Origin: an uncultured Roseateles sp.
GTDB lineage: Bacteria; Pseudomonadota; Gammaproteobacteria; Burkholderiales; Burkholderiaceae_C
Direction of reading: 5' to 3'
NCBI RefSeq assembly: GCF_913777145.1
Contig: NZ_CAJYPS010000027.1
Coordinates: forward strand, 310,001-374,000
DNA length: 64,000 nucleotides
In this document: piece by piece, positions 22,639-37,924 of the stretch
Layout of the letters: the number at the start of each line of letters is the position of its first letter
Numbering within the stretch: position 1 is the first letter of the stretch
Notes under the pieces: generated by a model
Database searches by the model: none
What the model was told of the DNA's origin: nothing
The model's input: the letters and a program-made list of their open reading frames with translations, nothing else
Position numbers and translations under genes: made by a program

Positions 22639-22676
22639 GCCACGCGGCGGCCACCCGGCTCAGCGCCGCCGGGCGC

Positions 22677-22868
22677 TCACTTGCAGCTGAAGCTCTTGGT
22701 GTTCACTTCCTTCACATTGCCGGCGCCGCAGGTGGCGATTGCGCGCTCGCTCATGCGCTCCAGGTCGCTCATGTCGGGGCGGTTGCTGCCGGGCGCGATC
22801 ACGCAGGCGGTGCACAGCGTGGCGGCCACCAGGGCCAGGGAGAACGAGGCGATGCGGGCAGTGGTCAT
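22677..22868 (-). CDS. small exported lipoprotein-like protein
   Basis: 63 aa; signal with TLCTAC lipobox-like; two further Cys. Confidence 0.6.
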   Translation of the reverse strand: MTTARIASFSLALVAATLCTACVIAPGSNRPDMSDLERMSERAIATCGAGNVKEVNTKSFSCK

Positions 22869-23004
22869 GCGAAGTCCTGAATGGAAAAGGGTGTCACGAA
22901 GAAGCCCAGCTTAGGGCGGCGGCCATGTGGCGCCCAGCGGCGGGCGACAGGCTGCCATCCGGCCGGGATGAACTGCGGCCGCGTGCGACGGCCCGGTGTG
23001 CGCC

Positions 23005-23739
23005 TCACAGCTCCAGGCGCTCTCTCAGCAGCTTGGCCTGGCGGCGCGAGACGTCCACCAGGTGCCCGTCGCGCAGCGTCACGCGGTAGCCCTCGTTGCT
23101 GGCGGGCGCGATCGCCTGTATCCAGCGCAGGTTGATCAGGTGGCTGCGGCTGGCGCGGAAGAACAGCTGGGGGTCAAGTCTTTCCTCCAGCGCGCTGAGC
23201 GTGCGGTTGAGCAGCGGGCGCTGGCCGTCGAACCAGGCCTGGGCGTAGTTGCCACAGGCCTCGAAGCCGGCCACATCACCCAGGCGCACGAACCAGCAGC
23301 GCTCGCCGTCGCGCAGAAAGACCATGTCGTCCGCGCCCTTGAGCGGCCCGCCCACGGCAGGGCTGGCCGGGCTGACCAGGGGCGCCGGCCGCAGCCGGGC
23401 CTGCGCCTTGGCCAGCGCGGCCTCCAGCCGGGCCGGGTCTATGGGCTTGAGCAGGTAGTCCAGCGCATTGCGCTCGAAGGCGGCCAGCGCGTGCTGGTCG
23501 TAGGCGGTGGTGAACACCACCAGCGGCACATGCTCCAGCTGGTCCAGCAGGTCGAAGCCGGTGGCGCCGGGCAGCTCCACGTCCAGCAGCAGCAGCTCCG
23601 GCCGCAGCTGCTCGATGGCACTGCGTGCCGCCTCCAGCTCGGCGGCCTCGCCGACGATGTCGGCCTCGGGAATGGCGGCCAGCAGCGTGCGCAGCTCCTG
23701 GCGGGCCAGGCGCGAGTCCTCGACGATGAAGATCCTCAT
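23005..23739 (-). CDS. LytTR-type response regulator
   Basis: Receiver DVELPGATGF; C-terminal LytTR FFRASRSHLINLRWIQAI. Confidence 0.92.
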   Translation of the reverse strand: MRIFIVEDSRLARQELRTLLAAIPEADIVGEAAELEAARSAIEQLRPELLLLDVELPGATGFDLLDQLEHVPLVVFTTAYDQHALAAFERNALDYLLKPIDPARLEAALAKAQARLRPAPLVSPASPAVGGPLKGADDMVFLRDGERCWFVRLGDVAGFEACGNYAQAWFDGQRPLLNRTLSALEERLDPQLFFRASRSHLINLRWIQAIAPASNEGYRVTLRDGHLVDVSRRQAKLLRERLEL

Positions 23740-24791
23740 GCGTTCAGTTCCACGGTGACAGTGACGCGGCCGGCCTCGGCCGCGATCTGGCAGGCCGCGC
23801 CCTCGCCGCCCGCGCGCGCCAGGCGCTCACGCAGATGGGCCAGGCCCAGGCCGGTGCCGGTCGAAGTGCCGGGCGCCCAGCTGCCGGGGTTGCTCACGAT
23901 GATGGACAGGCGGGCACCGTCGCGGTGGATCGCGATGCCCAGCTCGCCGCCGCCGGGCGTGCGTGCGATGCCGTGCTTGATCGCGTTCTCCACCAGCAGC
24001 TGCAGCAGCATGGGCGGCAGACTGGCGCCGTCCAGGCCCGCGCCCAGCTGCCAGTCCACGCGCAGCCTGTCCTCGTGGTGCAGCTGCTCCAGCGCGATGT
24101 AGTCGCGCACCACGGCCAGCTCGTCGGCCAGCGGCACGCGCTCCTTGGCGCTGTGCGTGAGCGTGTGCCGCAGCGTGTTGGACAGGCGGCTGAGCATCTC
24201 GCGGGCGCGCGCCGGGTCTTCGTTGATGAGGGCGCGCAGGTTGTTCAGCGCGTTGAACAAAAAGTGCGGGTTGATCTGGCTGCGCAGCACCTGCAGCTCC
24301 AGCTCGCGGGCAGCGGCCTCGGCCTGCCACTTGGCGATCTCGCCCAGGCGCCAGCGCTGCAGCCATTGCCAGCCGCCCCACACGGCCAGCCACAGCCACA
24401 GCATGATGCTGGTGTTCAGCGTGTAGCCCAGCAGCACGCCCAGGCCGCGCGGCGTGGTGGGCGCAAAACTCAGCAGGCCCAGCGCCTGGCCGGCATGGTT
24501 GACCAGGTAGATCACGAATTGCAGCGCCAGCGCGGCCAGCGGCGGCGCCAGCAGCAGGCGCGGCAGCAGGCGGGCGGGTGGCAGGTCCAGCCAGGCGCCG
24601 CGCAGCGCCAGCGCGCGCAGGCCCTCGCTGGCGGCCCACAGGCCGGCGGCCACCAGGCCCATCACGAAGATCACTGAACCGCTGGGCCGCTGGAAGGCCG
24701 CGATCATGGCCAGCGACAGGCCCGCATAGCCGCCCCAGACCAGGGCCTGCACCACCTGACGCCGTCGCACGCTGCCGCCTCCCGCTGCCAT
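23736..24791 (-). CDS. LytS/YehU-type sensor histidine kinase
   Basis: LRSQINPHFLFNALNNLRALI; LLVENAIKHGI; overlaps the LytTR regulator start. Confidence 0.92.
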   Translation of the reverse strand: MAAGGGSVRRRQVVQALVWGGYAGLSLAMIAAFQRPSGSVIFVMGLVAAGLWAASEGLRALALRGAWLDLPPARLLPRLLLAPPLAALALQFVIYLVNHAGQALGLLSFAPTTPRGLGVLLGYTLNTSIMLWLWLAVWGGWQWLQRWRLGEIAKWQAEAAARELELQVLRSQINPHFLFNALNNLRALINEDPARAREMLSRLSNTLRHTLTHSAKERVPLADELAVVRDYIALEQLHHEDRLRVDWQLGAGLDGASLPPMLLQLLVENAIKHGIARTPGGGELGIAIHRDGARLSIIVSNPGSWAPGTSTGTGLGLAHLRERLARAGGEGAACQIAAEAGRVTVTVELNA

Positions 24792-24810
24792 CTGTTGTGG
24801 GTCTTTTCGA

Positions 24811-25719
24811 TCAGGGCTGGGCGATGAAGCCGCGCACCTGGGCCACCAGCCAGGCGGCATCGTCCCACATCAGGAAGTGGTAGCCGCGCTCGCTCATGAC
24901 CAGCGTCAGCTGGGGCGCGCCGGCGTACTGCTGCTCGAAGATGCGGCGGGTGCTGTCCAGCGTGCCGCCCATGGGTTCATAGGCCGCCCAGGCGCCCAGC
25001 ACCAGCGTGGGCAGCGTGAGGCGTGGCAGCTGGGGGCGCAGGTCGTCGGCCCACAGCTCGGCCATGGCCTGGGCGGAGGTCTGCTGATCGCTGGCCTCGC
25101 TCCAGCCGGCCACCTGGGCGACACGCGCCGGGTCGCGGCTCATGCCCTGGGCGCTCTGGCGGGCGCCGGCCTTCCATTGCTCGGGGCTGGCCTGGCTCAT
25201 GCGGGTGCGCAGGTCGGCCGCCATCGCCTTCGCGGCCTCGGGCGTGGCGCCGCGCAGCCCGCCCAGAAAGGGCAGCGAGTCCACGATGACCAGGCGGCTG
25301 AAGCGCCCGGGGCTTTGCACGGCCAGCTTCATCGCCAGCACGCCGCCCAGGCTGTGGCCCATGAGCACCGGCTGCTTGAGGCCACGCTGATCTGCATAGG
25401 CCAGCAGGCGGTCGCGCATCGCGTCGAGAAACACCGCCTCGCGCACCGCCGGCGCGCCGGCAAAGCCGGGCAACTGCACGATGTGGCACTGCACGGCCGG
25501 CTGCAGCGCGGCGCAGGTCTCGGTCCAGGTGCTGGCGGCGCTGTTCAGGCCCGGGATCATGATCACCGGCCGGCCCTGGCCGACCACCTCGACCTGCAGG
25601 TCGCGAAAGCTCACGGTCTCGGCGCGGCCGTGGCCGCTGAACAGTGCGGTGGCAATGCCCACGGCGGCGGCGAACAGGCCCATGCGGGAGGTCTTGCAGA
25701 AGAGCATCACGGTCTCCAT
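24811..25719 (-). CDS. alpha/beta hydrolase, exported
   Basis: Signal segment; VIMIPGLNSAASTW; nucleophile elbow GHSLGG; C-terminal GYHFLMWDDAAW. Confidence 0.87.
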   Translation of the reverse strand: METVMLFCKTSRMGLFAAAVGIATALFSGHGRAETVSFRDLQVEVVGQGRPVIMIPGLNSAASTWTETCAALQPAVQCHIVQLPGFAGAPAVREAVFLDAMRDRLLAYADQRGLKQPVLMGHSLGGVLAMKLAVQSPGRFSRLVIVDSLPFLGGLRGATPEAAKAMAADLRTRMSQASPEQWKAGARQSAQGMSRDPARVAQVAGWSEASDQQTSAQAMAELWADDLRPQLPRLTLPTLVLGAWAAYEPMGGTLDSTRRIFEQQYAGAPQLTLVMSERGYHFLMWDDAAWLVAQVRGFIAQP

Positions 25720-25831
25720 CGGGTTGGCGATGGACGCATGCTGCCCAGACCCCCGAGCGGCGGGGGCGGCTGAATGACGAACGGCGACCGCCCAGGGCGA
25801 GCGGCGGGCAGGCCGGACGGGCAGCGGCGCT

Positions 25832-26548
25832 CTACTTCAGCCTTTGCACCCAGTACACCAGCACCTCGGTGCGCGGCCGGATGTCGCTGCTGCTGTAGCT
25901 GTAGGTGGGCACGACATTGATTGCGTCCAGCGTGTTCAGGCCCGAGATGATGCGGCCGAACACCGTGTAGCCGGGGCTGGACGGGCCCTGGTAGTCCAGC
26001 GAGCGGTTGTCCACCACGTTGAAGAAGAACTGGCTGGTGGCCGAGTCGGGCTCGCTGCGGCGCGCCATCGCCAGCGTGCCGCGCAGGTTGGACAAGCCGT
26101 TGCTGCTCTCCAGCGGAATGGGCGCATACAGCGGCGTCTTGGCCCACATGCCGGGCGCGTAGCCGCCGCCCTGCACGACGAAGTCGCGGTCCACGCGGTG
26201 GATCAGCGTGTTGCTGTAAAAGCCCGCGGCGATGTACTTGTAGAAGTTGGCCACGGTCTGCGGCGCATAGCTGTCGTAGAGCTCCACGACGATCTCGCCG
26301 CTGCTGGTCAGCAGGCAGGCCGTGGGCCAGGCGCTCTGGGCCGACGCGGCCAGGCCGGCCGGGCTGCAGGACTGCGTGGGCGCCTGCGGTTGCGGGTTGG
26401 GCTGGGGCTGCGGCGGCTGACCGCTGCCGCCCCCGCCGCCGCCGCCGACCTCGAAGCCCACCTCCACGCCGCCGCCGCAACCGGACAGGGACAGCAGCAG
26501 GCCCAGTGCGGGCAGCCAGCGGGCCAGGGGGAAAGGAGTGAGCGGCAT
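25832..26548 (-). CDS. cyclophilin-type peptidyl-prolyl isomerase lipoprotein
   Basis: Lipobox [48 protein letters not shown]. Confidence 0.92.
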   Translation of the reverse strand: MPLTPFPLARWLPALGLLLSLSGCGGGVEVGFEVGGGGGGGSGQPPQPQPNPQPQAPTQSCSPAGLAASAQSAWPTACLLTSSGEIVVELYDSYAPQTVANFYKYIAAGFYSNTLIHRVDRDFVVQGGGYAPGMWAKTPLYAPIPLESSNGLSNLRGTLAMARRSEPDSATSQFFFNVVDNRSLDYQGPSSPGYTVFGRIISGLNTLDAINVVPTYSYSSSDIRPRTEVLVYWVQRLK

Positions 26549-26717
26549 GCAGATCTCCGGCAGGGGGGTCGGACCTTGCGCTCAACGCCCACGCGGCCGG
26601 CTTGTTGACCGGGCTTACAGCTGCTTACCTCGCGGTCGATGGGCAGACCCTGGCTATAGTGCGCGCCGGCTGCCCCTGGGCAGCCTTTCTTTCACCTCTC
26701 ACCCGTTCGAGCTGTTC

Positions 26718-27188
26718 ATGTCCCAGACCCCGTCCCGCCGCCTCGCCCTGCTGCTCGCCCTCGGCGCCAGCCTGACCCTTGCCGCCTGCGGCGGTGGCGG
26801 TGGCGGTGGTGACAGCGGCTCCGCCGACCCCTATGGCTGGGCCGGCGTGACCGCGCTGAGCAGCACCGACAGCGTCGTGGGCACCGGCGCCAGCGCCGAT
26901 GCGAACAAGCAGGCCACCGTCACCTACACCGGCTGGCTCTACAACAAGAACGCCGCCGACCTGAAGGGCAGCAAGTTCGACAGCAATGTGGGCGGCCAGC
27001 CCTTCACCTTCACCGTGGGGGCCGGTCAGGTCATCAAGGGCTGGGACCAGGGCGTCGCCGGCATGAAGGTGGGCGGCAAGCGCACCCTCATCATCCCGGC
27101 CAGCCTGGGCTATGGCAGCAGCGGCTACGGCCCCATCCCGGGCGGCGCCGCGCTGGTGTTCGACGTGGAACTGACCGCGGTCAAGTAA
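26718..27188 (+). CDS. FKBP-type peptidyl-prolyl isomerase lipoprotein
   Basis: Lipobox [78 protein letters not shown]. Confidence 0.94.
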   Translation: MSQTPSRRLALLLALGASLTLAACGGGGGGGDSGSADPYGWAGVTALSSTDSVVGTGASADANKQATVTYTGWLYNKNAADLKGSKFDSNVGGQPFTFTVGAGQVIKGWDQGVAGMKVGGKRTLIIPASLGYGSSGYGPIPGGAALVFDVELTAVK

Positions 27189-27203
27189 GCCGCGGCCGGG
27201 CGC

Positions 27204-29941
<2,738 letters not shown>

Positions 29942-30076
29942 CCTGACCCCGCGGGGTCTTGCCGACCCTCCCTAGACCTGCAGCCCACGACTACACAAGC
30001 CTGGTGATGGCGCGCCGCGGGGCGCTGCCGAGCATGCGGCCCTGCGCCAGACCGGCGCGCCCTGTGCGAGGTCACC

Positions 30077-32893
30077 ATGCTGCTCCCTGTTTCACGCCCC
30101 TCCCTGCCCACCGTGCCCGCGCTGCTGGGCGCTCCCCTGCTGGCCAGCCTGGGCCTGCTGAGCGCCTGTGGCGGCGGCGGCTCGTCCGCCGATGTCGCCA
30201 CGCCGCCGCCGGTCACGCCCAGTGCCGCCATCGCCATCGACGGCCGCGCGGTGGACGGCCCGCTGGCCGGTGCCACGGCCTGCTATGACCTGAACGACAA
30301 CGGCAGCTGCGACAGCGGCGAGCCCAGCTCCGCGCCCACCGGCGCGGACGGCAGCTTCAGCCTGTCGGTGGCCGCGGCGGACGCCGGCCGCCACCGCATC
30401 GTCGTGATGGTGCCGGCCACCGCGGTCGACGCCGCGACCGGCGCGGCGGTGGGCACGGCCTATGTGCTGCAGGCGCCCGCCACCGGCACGGCCACGGCGC
30501 ACAGCGTCTTCGTGAGCCCGCTGACCACGCTGGTGCAGGGCCATGTGGATGCCACCGGCGCCAGCCTGGCCGAGGCGGTGAGCCTGGTCACCGCGCAGGC
30601 GGGGCTGGGGATGTCACCGCTGGCCGACTTCACCGCCGCCAGCGGGCCCGAGGCCCAGCAGGCCGCGCTGGTGGCCCGGCTGGTACAGGCCACGCGCCTG
30701 GCCCAGGCCGAGCTGCTGAAGCCGCTGGCCGGCCAGACCGATCTCAGCGGCGCGGCCATCGCCGAGGCCGACCTGCAGAAGCAGCTCAGCAGCGCGCTGA
30801 TCGCCGCCCTGCCCCATATCGCCGGCAAGAGCGCCGAGCCGGCCCTCAGCGGCGCCAGCGGCAGTGCGCTCACCAGCGCGCTGGCCGAGGCCGCGCAGGC
30901 GGTGATCGCCCAGGCCGGCCTGGATGCCGACAGCGCCAAGGCCGCGATAGGCACGGCCCGCCTGCCGGCTGACACCAGCCCGGCCAGCGCCACGGCCACC
31001 GCCCAGCTCACCGCGCTGCGTTATGTGGACGCGAACAACTGGTTCATGCGCAGCCTGCAGAGCAGCGTGGCCGACAACACGCCCGACGCGGCCGGCCTGG
31101 TGCGCTATGCGCCGGTCTACCTGCAGAGCCAGAGCAGCGGCTTCAGCGCCGCCGGCGTGACCCAGGGCTGGGCCCACGGCAGCAGCTATGCGCGCCGCGG
31201 CGATCTGCACTGGAACGGCGGCGCCTGGCAGGCCTGCCGCCTGGGCGACCGCGGCAGCAGCACGCTGCGCGACGCCCAGGGGCGCGCCAGCTACAACTAC
31301 TGCGACGGCATAGAGAAGGGCCGCACCTGGCGCAGCGCGGTGGATCTGGCCGGCCTGCGCATCGCCGACGTGTTTCGCGACCGCATCCGCCCCTACCCCG
31401 GCGGCACCCAGGGCGTGGCCTATGCCAGCTGGGGGCCGAGCGACCTGGGCCTGTTCGGCAGCGCCAGCTTCCCCACCGGCGCCAAGCTGCACTACCAGAC
31501 CAACACCGTCACCGAGACGGCGCTGGCCTACGACCCGCAGCCCGGCAATGTCGCCACCGCCTACGAGCCCGCGGTCGCGGCCGGGGGTGACAGCCGCAGC
31601 ACGGCCGGCCTGGCCTGCGCGGGCACGACCAGCGCCAGCGCGCTGGCGACGCTGGAGGACCTGGTCGCCCGCAATCCCGGCAAGCCCTGCGTGTTCGCCA
31701 AGGCGGTCAGCGGCAGCGATGCCAGCCTGGACCCCAACGAATGGTGGAGCAACTCCACCGCCAGCCTGGCGGTGCTCAGCGATGCGGCCACCCGCCCGGC
31801 CGGCACCGGCGCCTGGTACAGCACCGACCTGCGGCTGCGCGTGGCCTTCGAAGGCGGCGACAGCAAGACCACGCGTTACTACAGCTGCCTGTCGCGCGCC
31901 AGCAGCGGCAGCGCCCGCAACTGCAGCCTGGTGGGCAGCGGCAGCTACAAGGTCCAGACCCTGGGCGACGCCCGGGTGATGAGCTTCAGCGGCCTGCCCG
32001 CGCTGATGCAGAAGGCGGGCTTCCAGCGCGTGTTCGTGGAACGCGGCGGCCAGGTCTACCTGGGCTTCCAGACGCTGGCCGGTGCCAGCACCAGCCAGCT
32101 GCGCCTCAACCTGGAGGCCGCCAACGCGGTGCTGGCCGCACTGCCCGGCATGCCGGCGATCAACCCCACCACCCGGCATGCCGACCTGCCGGCCGCCAGC
32201 CAGGCCGCGCTGGCCACCGCGCGCGGCGTGTGGTTCATCGCGGCGGACGACGGCAGCGAGCTCAGCGTGCTGCGCATCGGCGAGGCCGGGCGCTACCTGC
32301 TGGGCGCCATGGGCCCGCAGCAGACCGCCAGCCGCGAACAGAGCGGCCACGAGCTGGGCTGGATGGATTACGACGCCGCGACCCAGACCTTCCGCGCGCT
32401 GGTGGAGGGCAACTCGGAGCTGGGCCGGGGCCTGATGCTGCGCAGCCTGGAGGAACAGCGCAGCGAGCGGCTCGCCATCAGCGCCAGCGCGCTGAGCAGC
32501 AGCCTGGGCGACCGGCTGACCCGGCTGCCCAACGAGCCGGGCGGCCTGGTGGGCCTGTGGGCCGTGGGCTCGGCCACCGAGCTCAACACCCAGCACTTCG
32601 CCTTCCTGCCCAATGGCCGTGTGCTGATGATCGACCCGCTGGGCGACACCCAGCCCGGCGCCTGCCTGAGCCAGCGCAAGGGCCCGCCCGGCGCCGAGTA
32701 CGCCCGCTACAGCTATGACGCCACCAGCGGCGCGCTGACCGTGTTCGACAAGCAGTACGACACCAATGGCTGCGCCGGCTTCTTCGACCAGGGCGCGCAG
32801 GTCACGCTGACGCTGCGACTGGCCGGCGACGGCCAGAGCGCCACGGTCACCGCGCCCGACGGCGACTTCATGCTCTACCGCATCGCACCCTGA
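30077..32893 (+). CDS. large (938 aa) lipoprotein, unknown function
   Basis: Lipobox LGLLSACGGGGSSAD; N-terminal Ca-binding-like loop YDLNDNGSCDSGEP; no family recognised. Confidence 0.8.
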   Translation: MLLPVSRPSLPTVPALLGAPLLASLGLLSACGGGGSSADVATPPPVTPSAAIAIDGRAVDGPLAGATACYDLNDNGSCDSGEPSSAPTGADGSFSLSVAAADAGRHRIVVMVPATAVDAATGAAVGTAYVLQAPATGTATAHSVFVSPLTTLVQGHVDATGASLAEAVSLVTAQAGLGMSPLADFTAASGPEAQQAALVARLVQATRLAQAELLKPLAGQTDLSGAAIAEADLQKQLSSALIAALPHIAGKSAEPALSGASGSALTSALAEAAQAVIAQAGLDADSAKAAIGTARLPADTSPASATATAQLTALRYVDANNWFMRSLQSSVADNTPDAAGLVRYAPVYLQSQSSGFSAAGVTQGWAHGSSYARRGDLHWNGGAWQACRLGDRGSSTLRDAQGRASYNYCDGIEKGRTWRSAVDLAGLRIADVFRDRIRPYPGGTQGVAYASWGPSDLGLFGSASFPTGAKLHYQTNTVTETALAYDPQPGNVATAYEPAVAAGGDSRSTAGLACAGTTSASALATLEDLVARNPGKPCVFAKAVSGSDASLDPNEWWSNSTASLAVLSDAATRPAGTGAWYSTDLRLRVAFEGGDSKTTRYYSCLSRASSGSARNCSLVGSGSYKVQTLGDARVMSFSGLPALMQKAGFQRVFVERGGQVYLGFQTLAGASTSQLRLNLEAANAVLAALPGMPAINPTTRHADLPAASQAALATARGVWFIAADDGSELSVLRIGEAGRYLLGAMGPQQTASREQSGHELGWMDYDAATQTFRALVEGNSELGRGLMLRSLEEQRSERLAISASALSSSLGDRLTRLPNEPGGLVGLWAVGSATELNTQHFAFLPNGRVLMIDPLGDTQPGACLSQRKGPPGAEYARYSYDATSGALTVFDKQYDTNGCAGFFDQGAQVTLTLRLAGDGQSATVTAPDGDFMLYRIAP

Positions 32894-32903
32894 GCCACAG
32901 CAA

Positions 32904-32931
32904 GGGACGGCCGGCCCGCGCCGGCTGTCCC
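32904..32931. terminator. GC-rich hairpin just after the 938-aa lipoprotein gene (no U-tract)
   Basis: GGGACGGCCGGC-CCGC-GCCGGCTGTCCC, 12-bp stem with one G-T pair. Confidence 0.5.
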
Positions 32932-32997
32932 GAGGTCGGCGCGGCGCCCCACCCCAAAGTGGGATGACAGTGCCGAGCCCCGGGACGGATGATTCAG

Positions 32998-35262
<2,265 letters not shown>

Positions 35263-35300
35263 CGCGCCCACCCCGGGGCCGGCTGCGGCTGGCCCCTGCC

Positions 35301-35340
35301 CCAGGCCCGGCGCGTCCGCGTGGCCGGGCCTGGCTTTTTC
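35301..35340 (+). terminator. intrinsic terminator after katG
   Basis: Perfect 11-bp inverted repeat CCAGGCCCGGC (35301-35311) / GCCGGGCCTGG (35323-35333) followed by CTTTTTC. Confidence 0.85.
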
Positions 35341-35354
35341 TCGAGGAGCACCCC

Positions 35355-35456
35355 ATGAAACTGACCCAACGCATCCTCGGCGGCGTCATCTTCGCCGCCG
35401 GCCTGGCCCTGAATGCCGGCCAGCTGGGTGACTGGCTGCGCTACAGCACCTCTTGA
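35355..35456 (+). CDS. 33-aa small ORF MKLTQRILGGVIFAAGLALNAGQLGDWLRYSTS (candidate small membrane protein)
   Basis: GAGGAG Shine-Dalgarno-like sequence ahead of ATG; hydrophobic core; below the supplied ORF track cutoff. Confidence 0.5.
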   Translation: MKLTQRILGGVIFAAGLALNAGQLGDWLRYSTS

Positions 35457-35625
35457 TTGACGTTGTGGCGGGGGCGGCCACAACGACACAATGGGTCGTC
35501 AGCGGGCGAGGCCGCCGGCCCCTGGCCGGCGCTGAGCACCAGGCACAGCGAGCAGATCCCGCCGGCGGCGGGGCCAGCCCCGGCGGCCCGGCCGACGGTG
35601 CACTCCCCCAGGAAGGCACCCATCC

Positions 35626-37176
35626 ATGCGCGTCAACGAGCCCGTCACCCAGCGCGAATACCGCGTCCCGCCCCAGCTGCTGCTGGTCTCCACGACCGAC
35701 ACCCAGGGCCGCATCACGCACTGCAACCCGGCCTTCGTGGACACCAGCGGCTACAGCTACGACGAACTGATGGGCCAGCCGCACAACATCGTGCGCCACC
35801 CCGACATGCCACCCGAGGCCTTCAAGGACATGTGGCAGACCATAGGCCGCGGCCGCCCCTGGACCGGGCTGGTGAAGAACCGCCGCAAGAACGGCGACCA
35901 CTACTGGGTGCGCGCCAACGTGACGCCGGTGCAGGACCAGGGCCGCATCGTCGGCTACATGTCCGTGCGCGAAGCCCCCAGCGAGGCCGAGGTGCGCGAG
36001 GCCGAGGCGCTCTATGCGACGCTGGCCGCGCAGCGCCAGGGCCGGGCCCGCATTCGCCTGCATGCGGGCCGCGTGCGCGGCACCGGCTGGCGCGACCTGC
36101 CGCAGCGCGTGCACCGCCTGAGCCTCAGCCAGCGCCTAGCCGCCGGCCTGCTGCTGATGCTGGCGGTGGGCCTGGCCGCCGGCTGGCAGGCCGGCTCGAT
36201 CGGCAGCGCGCTGCTGGTGACCGGCCTGCAGCTGCTGACCGGGCTGGGCGTGCTCGCCTGGTTCCATGCCAGCATCCAGCGCCGCCTGGACCAGGCCGAG
36301 CTGGCCGCCAACAGCCTGGCCGCCTGCAATCTGCGCCAGACCATAGAGCCGCTGCATCCCCACCCGCTCAGCGGGCTGACGCGGGCGCTGGGGCAGATCC
36401 AGGTCAATCTGCGCGCCGTCATCGGCGATGCGCGCACCGAGGTGGACGGCACGGCCACCGTGACCGACGAACTGGCCCGCGGCGGGCACGACCTGGCCCA
36501 GCGCACCGAGCTGCAGGCCGGCGCGGTACAGAAGACCGCCGCGTCCATGGAGCAGATCGCCGGCACCGTGCAGCAGACCGCCGGCACCGCGGTGCAGGTG
36601 GCCGAGCAGGGCCAGCGCGCGGCCGACACCGCGCAGGGCAGCGGCAGCGCGGTCGCCACGGTCAACGAGGCCTTCCAGGGCATAGAGACCTCGTCGCGGC
36701 GCGTGGCCGACATCGTGCAGGTCATCGAAGGCATCGCGTTCCAGACCAACATCCTCGCGCTCAACGCCGCGGTGGAGGCGGCGCGCGCCGGCGAGCAGGG
36801 CCGCGGCTTCGCGGTGGTGGCCGGCGAGGTGCGCGCGCTGGCCCAGCGCAGCGCCGGCGCGGCTAAGGAGGTGCGCGAGCTCATCACCGCATCCACCGAC
36901 CAGGTGGCCGACAGCTCACAGCGCATGCAGCGCGTGAACGCCGCGATTGCGCAGACCGTGGACGAGGTCGGCCAGATGGGTCGGCTGGTGCAGCACATCA
37001 GCCAGGCCGCGCGCGAGCAGTCGGCCGGCATCGCCGACGTGAACCGCGCGGTCGCCGAGCTGGATCACATGACGCAGGAAAACTCCGCGCTGGTCGAGCA
37101 GACCGCCGCGGTCGTGGACACGCTGCAGCAGCGCTCGGTGACGCTGAAGCGCTCGCTGCAGGTGTTCCGGATATGA
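35626..37176 (+). CDS. Aer-like PAS methyl-accepting chemotaxis protein
   Basis: [46 protein letters not shown] hairpin [32 protein letters not shown]. Confidence 0.94.
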   Translation: MRVNEPVTQREYRVPPQLLLVSTTDTQGRITHCNPAFVDTSGYSYDELMGQPHNIVRHPDMPPEAFKDMWQTIGRGRPWTGLVKNRRKNGDHYWVRANVTPVQDQGRIVGYMSVREAPSEAEVREAEALYATLAAQRQGRARIRLHAGRVRGTGWRDLPQRVHRLSLSQRLAAGLLLMLAVGLAAGWQAGSIGSALLVTGLQLLTGLGVLAWFHASIQRRLDQAELAANSLAACNLRQTIEPLHPHPLSGLTRALGQIQVNLRAVIGDARTEVDGTATVTDELARGGHDLAQRTELQAGAVQKTAASMEQIAGTVQQTAGTAVQVAEQGQRAADTAQGSGSAVATVNEAFQGIETSSRRVADIVQVIEGIAFQTNILALNAAVEAARAGEQGRGFAVVAGEVRALAQRSAGAAKEVRELITASTDQVADSSQRMQRVNAAIAQTVDEVGQMGRLVQHISQAAREQSAGIADVNRAVAELDHMTQENSALVEQTAAVVDTLQQRSVTLKRSLQVFRI

Positions 37177-37183
37177 ACCCAGC

Positions 37184-37203
37184 GGGGCTTACGCAAGCCC
37201 CTT
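37184..37203 (+). terminator. candidate short intrinsic terminator after the MCP gene
   Basis: GGGGCTT-ACGC-AAGCCCC-TT. Confidence 0.45.
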
Positions 37204-37290
37204 CCGAGTTACCACCGTAACCCGTGGTGGCAGGGCTTGCGACGTACAGTGCAGACCTGTCCCCCGGACCGCAATCGAAGGAGAAATCGA

Positions 37291-37791
37291 ATGGCCAAGA
37301 GCAGCAAGTCCGTCAGCACGGCAATCAACATCGGCATCAGCGAAAAGGACCGCGCCACCATCGCGGCCGGCCTGTCCAAGCTGCTGGCCGAGACCTACAC
37401 GCTGTACCTGACGACGCACAACTTCCACTGGAACGTCACCGGCCCGATGTTCAACTCGCTGCACGCGATGTTCATGGCCCAGTACACCGAACTGTGGAAC
37501 GCGGTGGACCCCATCGCCGAGCGCATCCGCTCGCTGGGCCACGCCGCGCCGGGCAGCTACGCCCAGTTCGCCAAGCTCAGCGGCCTGCCCGACGCCCCGG
37601 CCACGCCGCCCAAGGCGATGAAGATGGTGGAGCTGCTGACCGAAGGCCACGAGGCCATCGCGCGCACCGCCCGCAGCCTGTTCCCGCTGGTCGAGAAGGC
37701 CGGCGACGAACCCACCGCCGACCTGCTGACGCAGCGACTGACGGTGCACGAGCAGACCGCGTGGATGCTGCGCAGCCTGATGGAAGACTGA
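37291..37791 (+). CDS. dps: Dps family ferritin-like DNA-protection protein
   Basis: LYLTTHNFHWNVTGPMFNSLHAMFMAQYTELWNAVDPIAERIRSLG. Confidence 0.94.
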   Translation: MAKSSKSVSTAINIGISEKDRATIAAGLSKLLAETYTLYLTTHNFHWNVTGPMFNSLHAMFMAQYTELWNAVDPIAERIRSLGHAAPGSYAQFAKLSGLPDAPATPPKAMKMVELLTEGHEAIARTARSLFPLVEKAGDEPTADLLTQRLTVHEQTAWMLRSLMED

Positions 37792-37924
37792 GATCCCCGC
37801 TGGTGTCGCGCCCGCTGCACTTGATGCAGCGGGTGGCACCGTTGGCCCCGTTGTCGCACAGGCTGGGTGCCTCGCACCTAGTCTGCGTGCGGACCGATAC
37901 GAGTCCGTCACGGGAGTTCGACAC

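Noticed and set aside
26400-26460. Runs of CCGCCGCCGCC near the cyclophilin gene as a microsatellite
   Set aside because: Encodes the poly-Gly linker after the lipobox; explained by coding sequence
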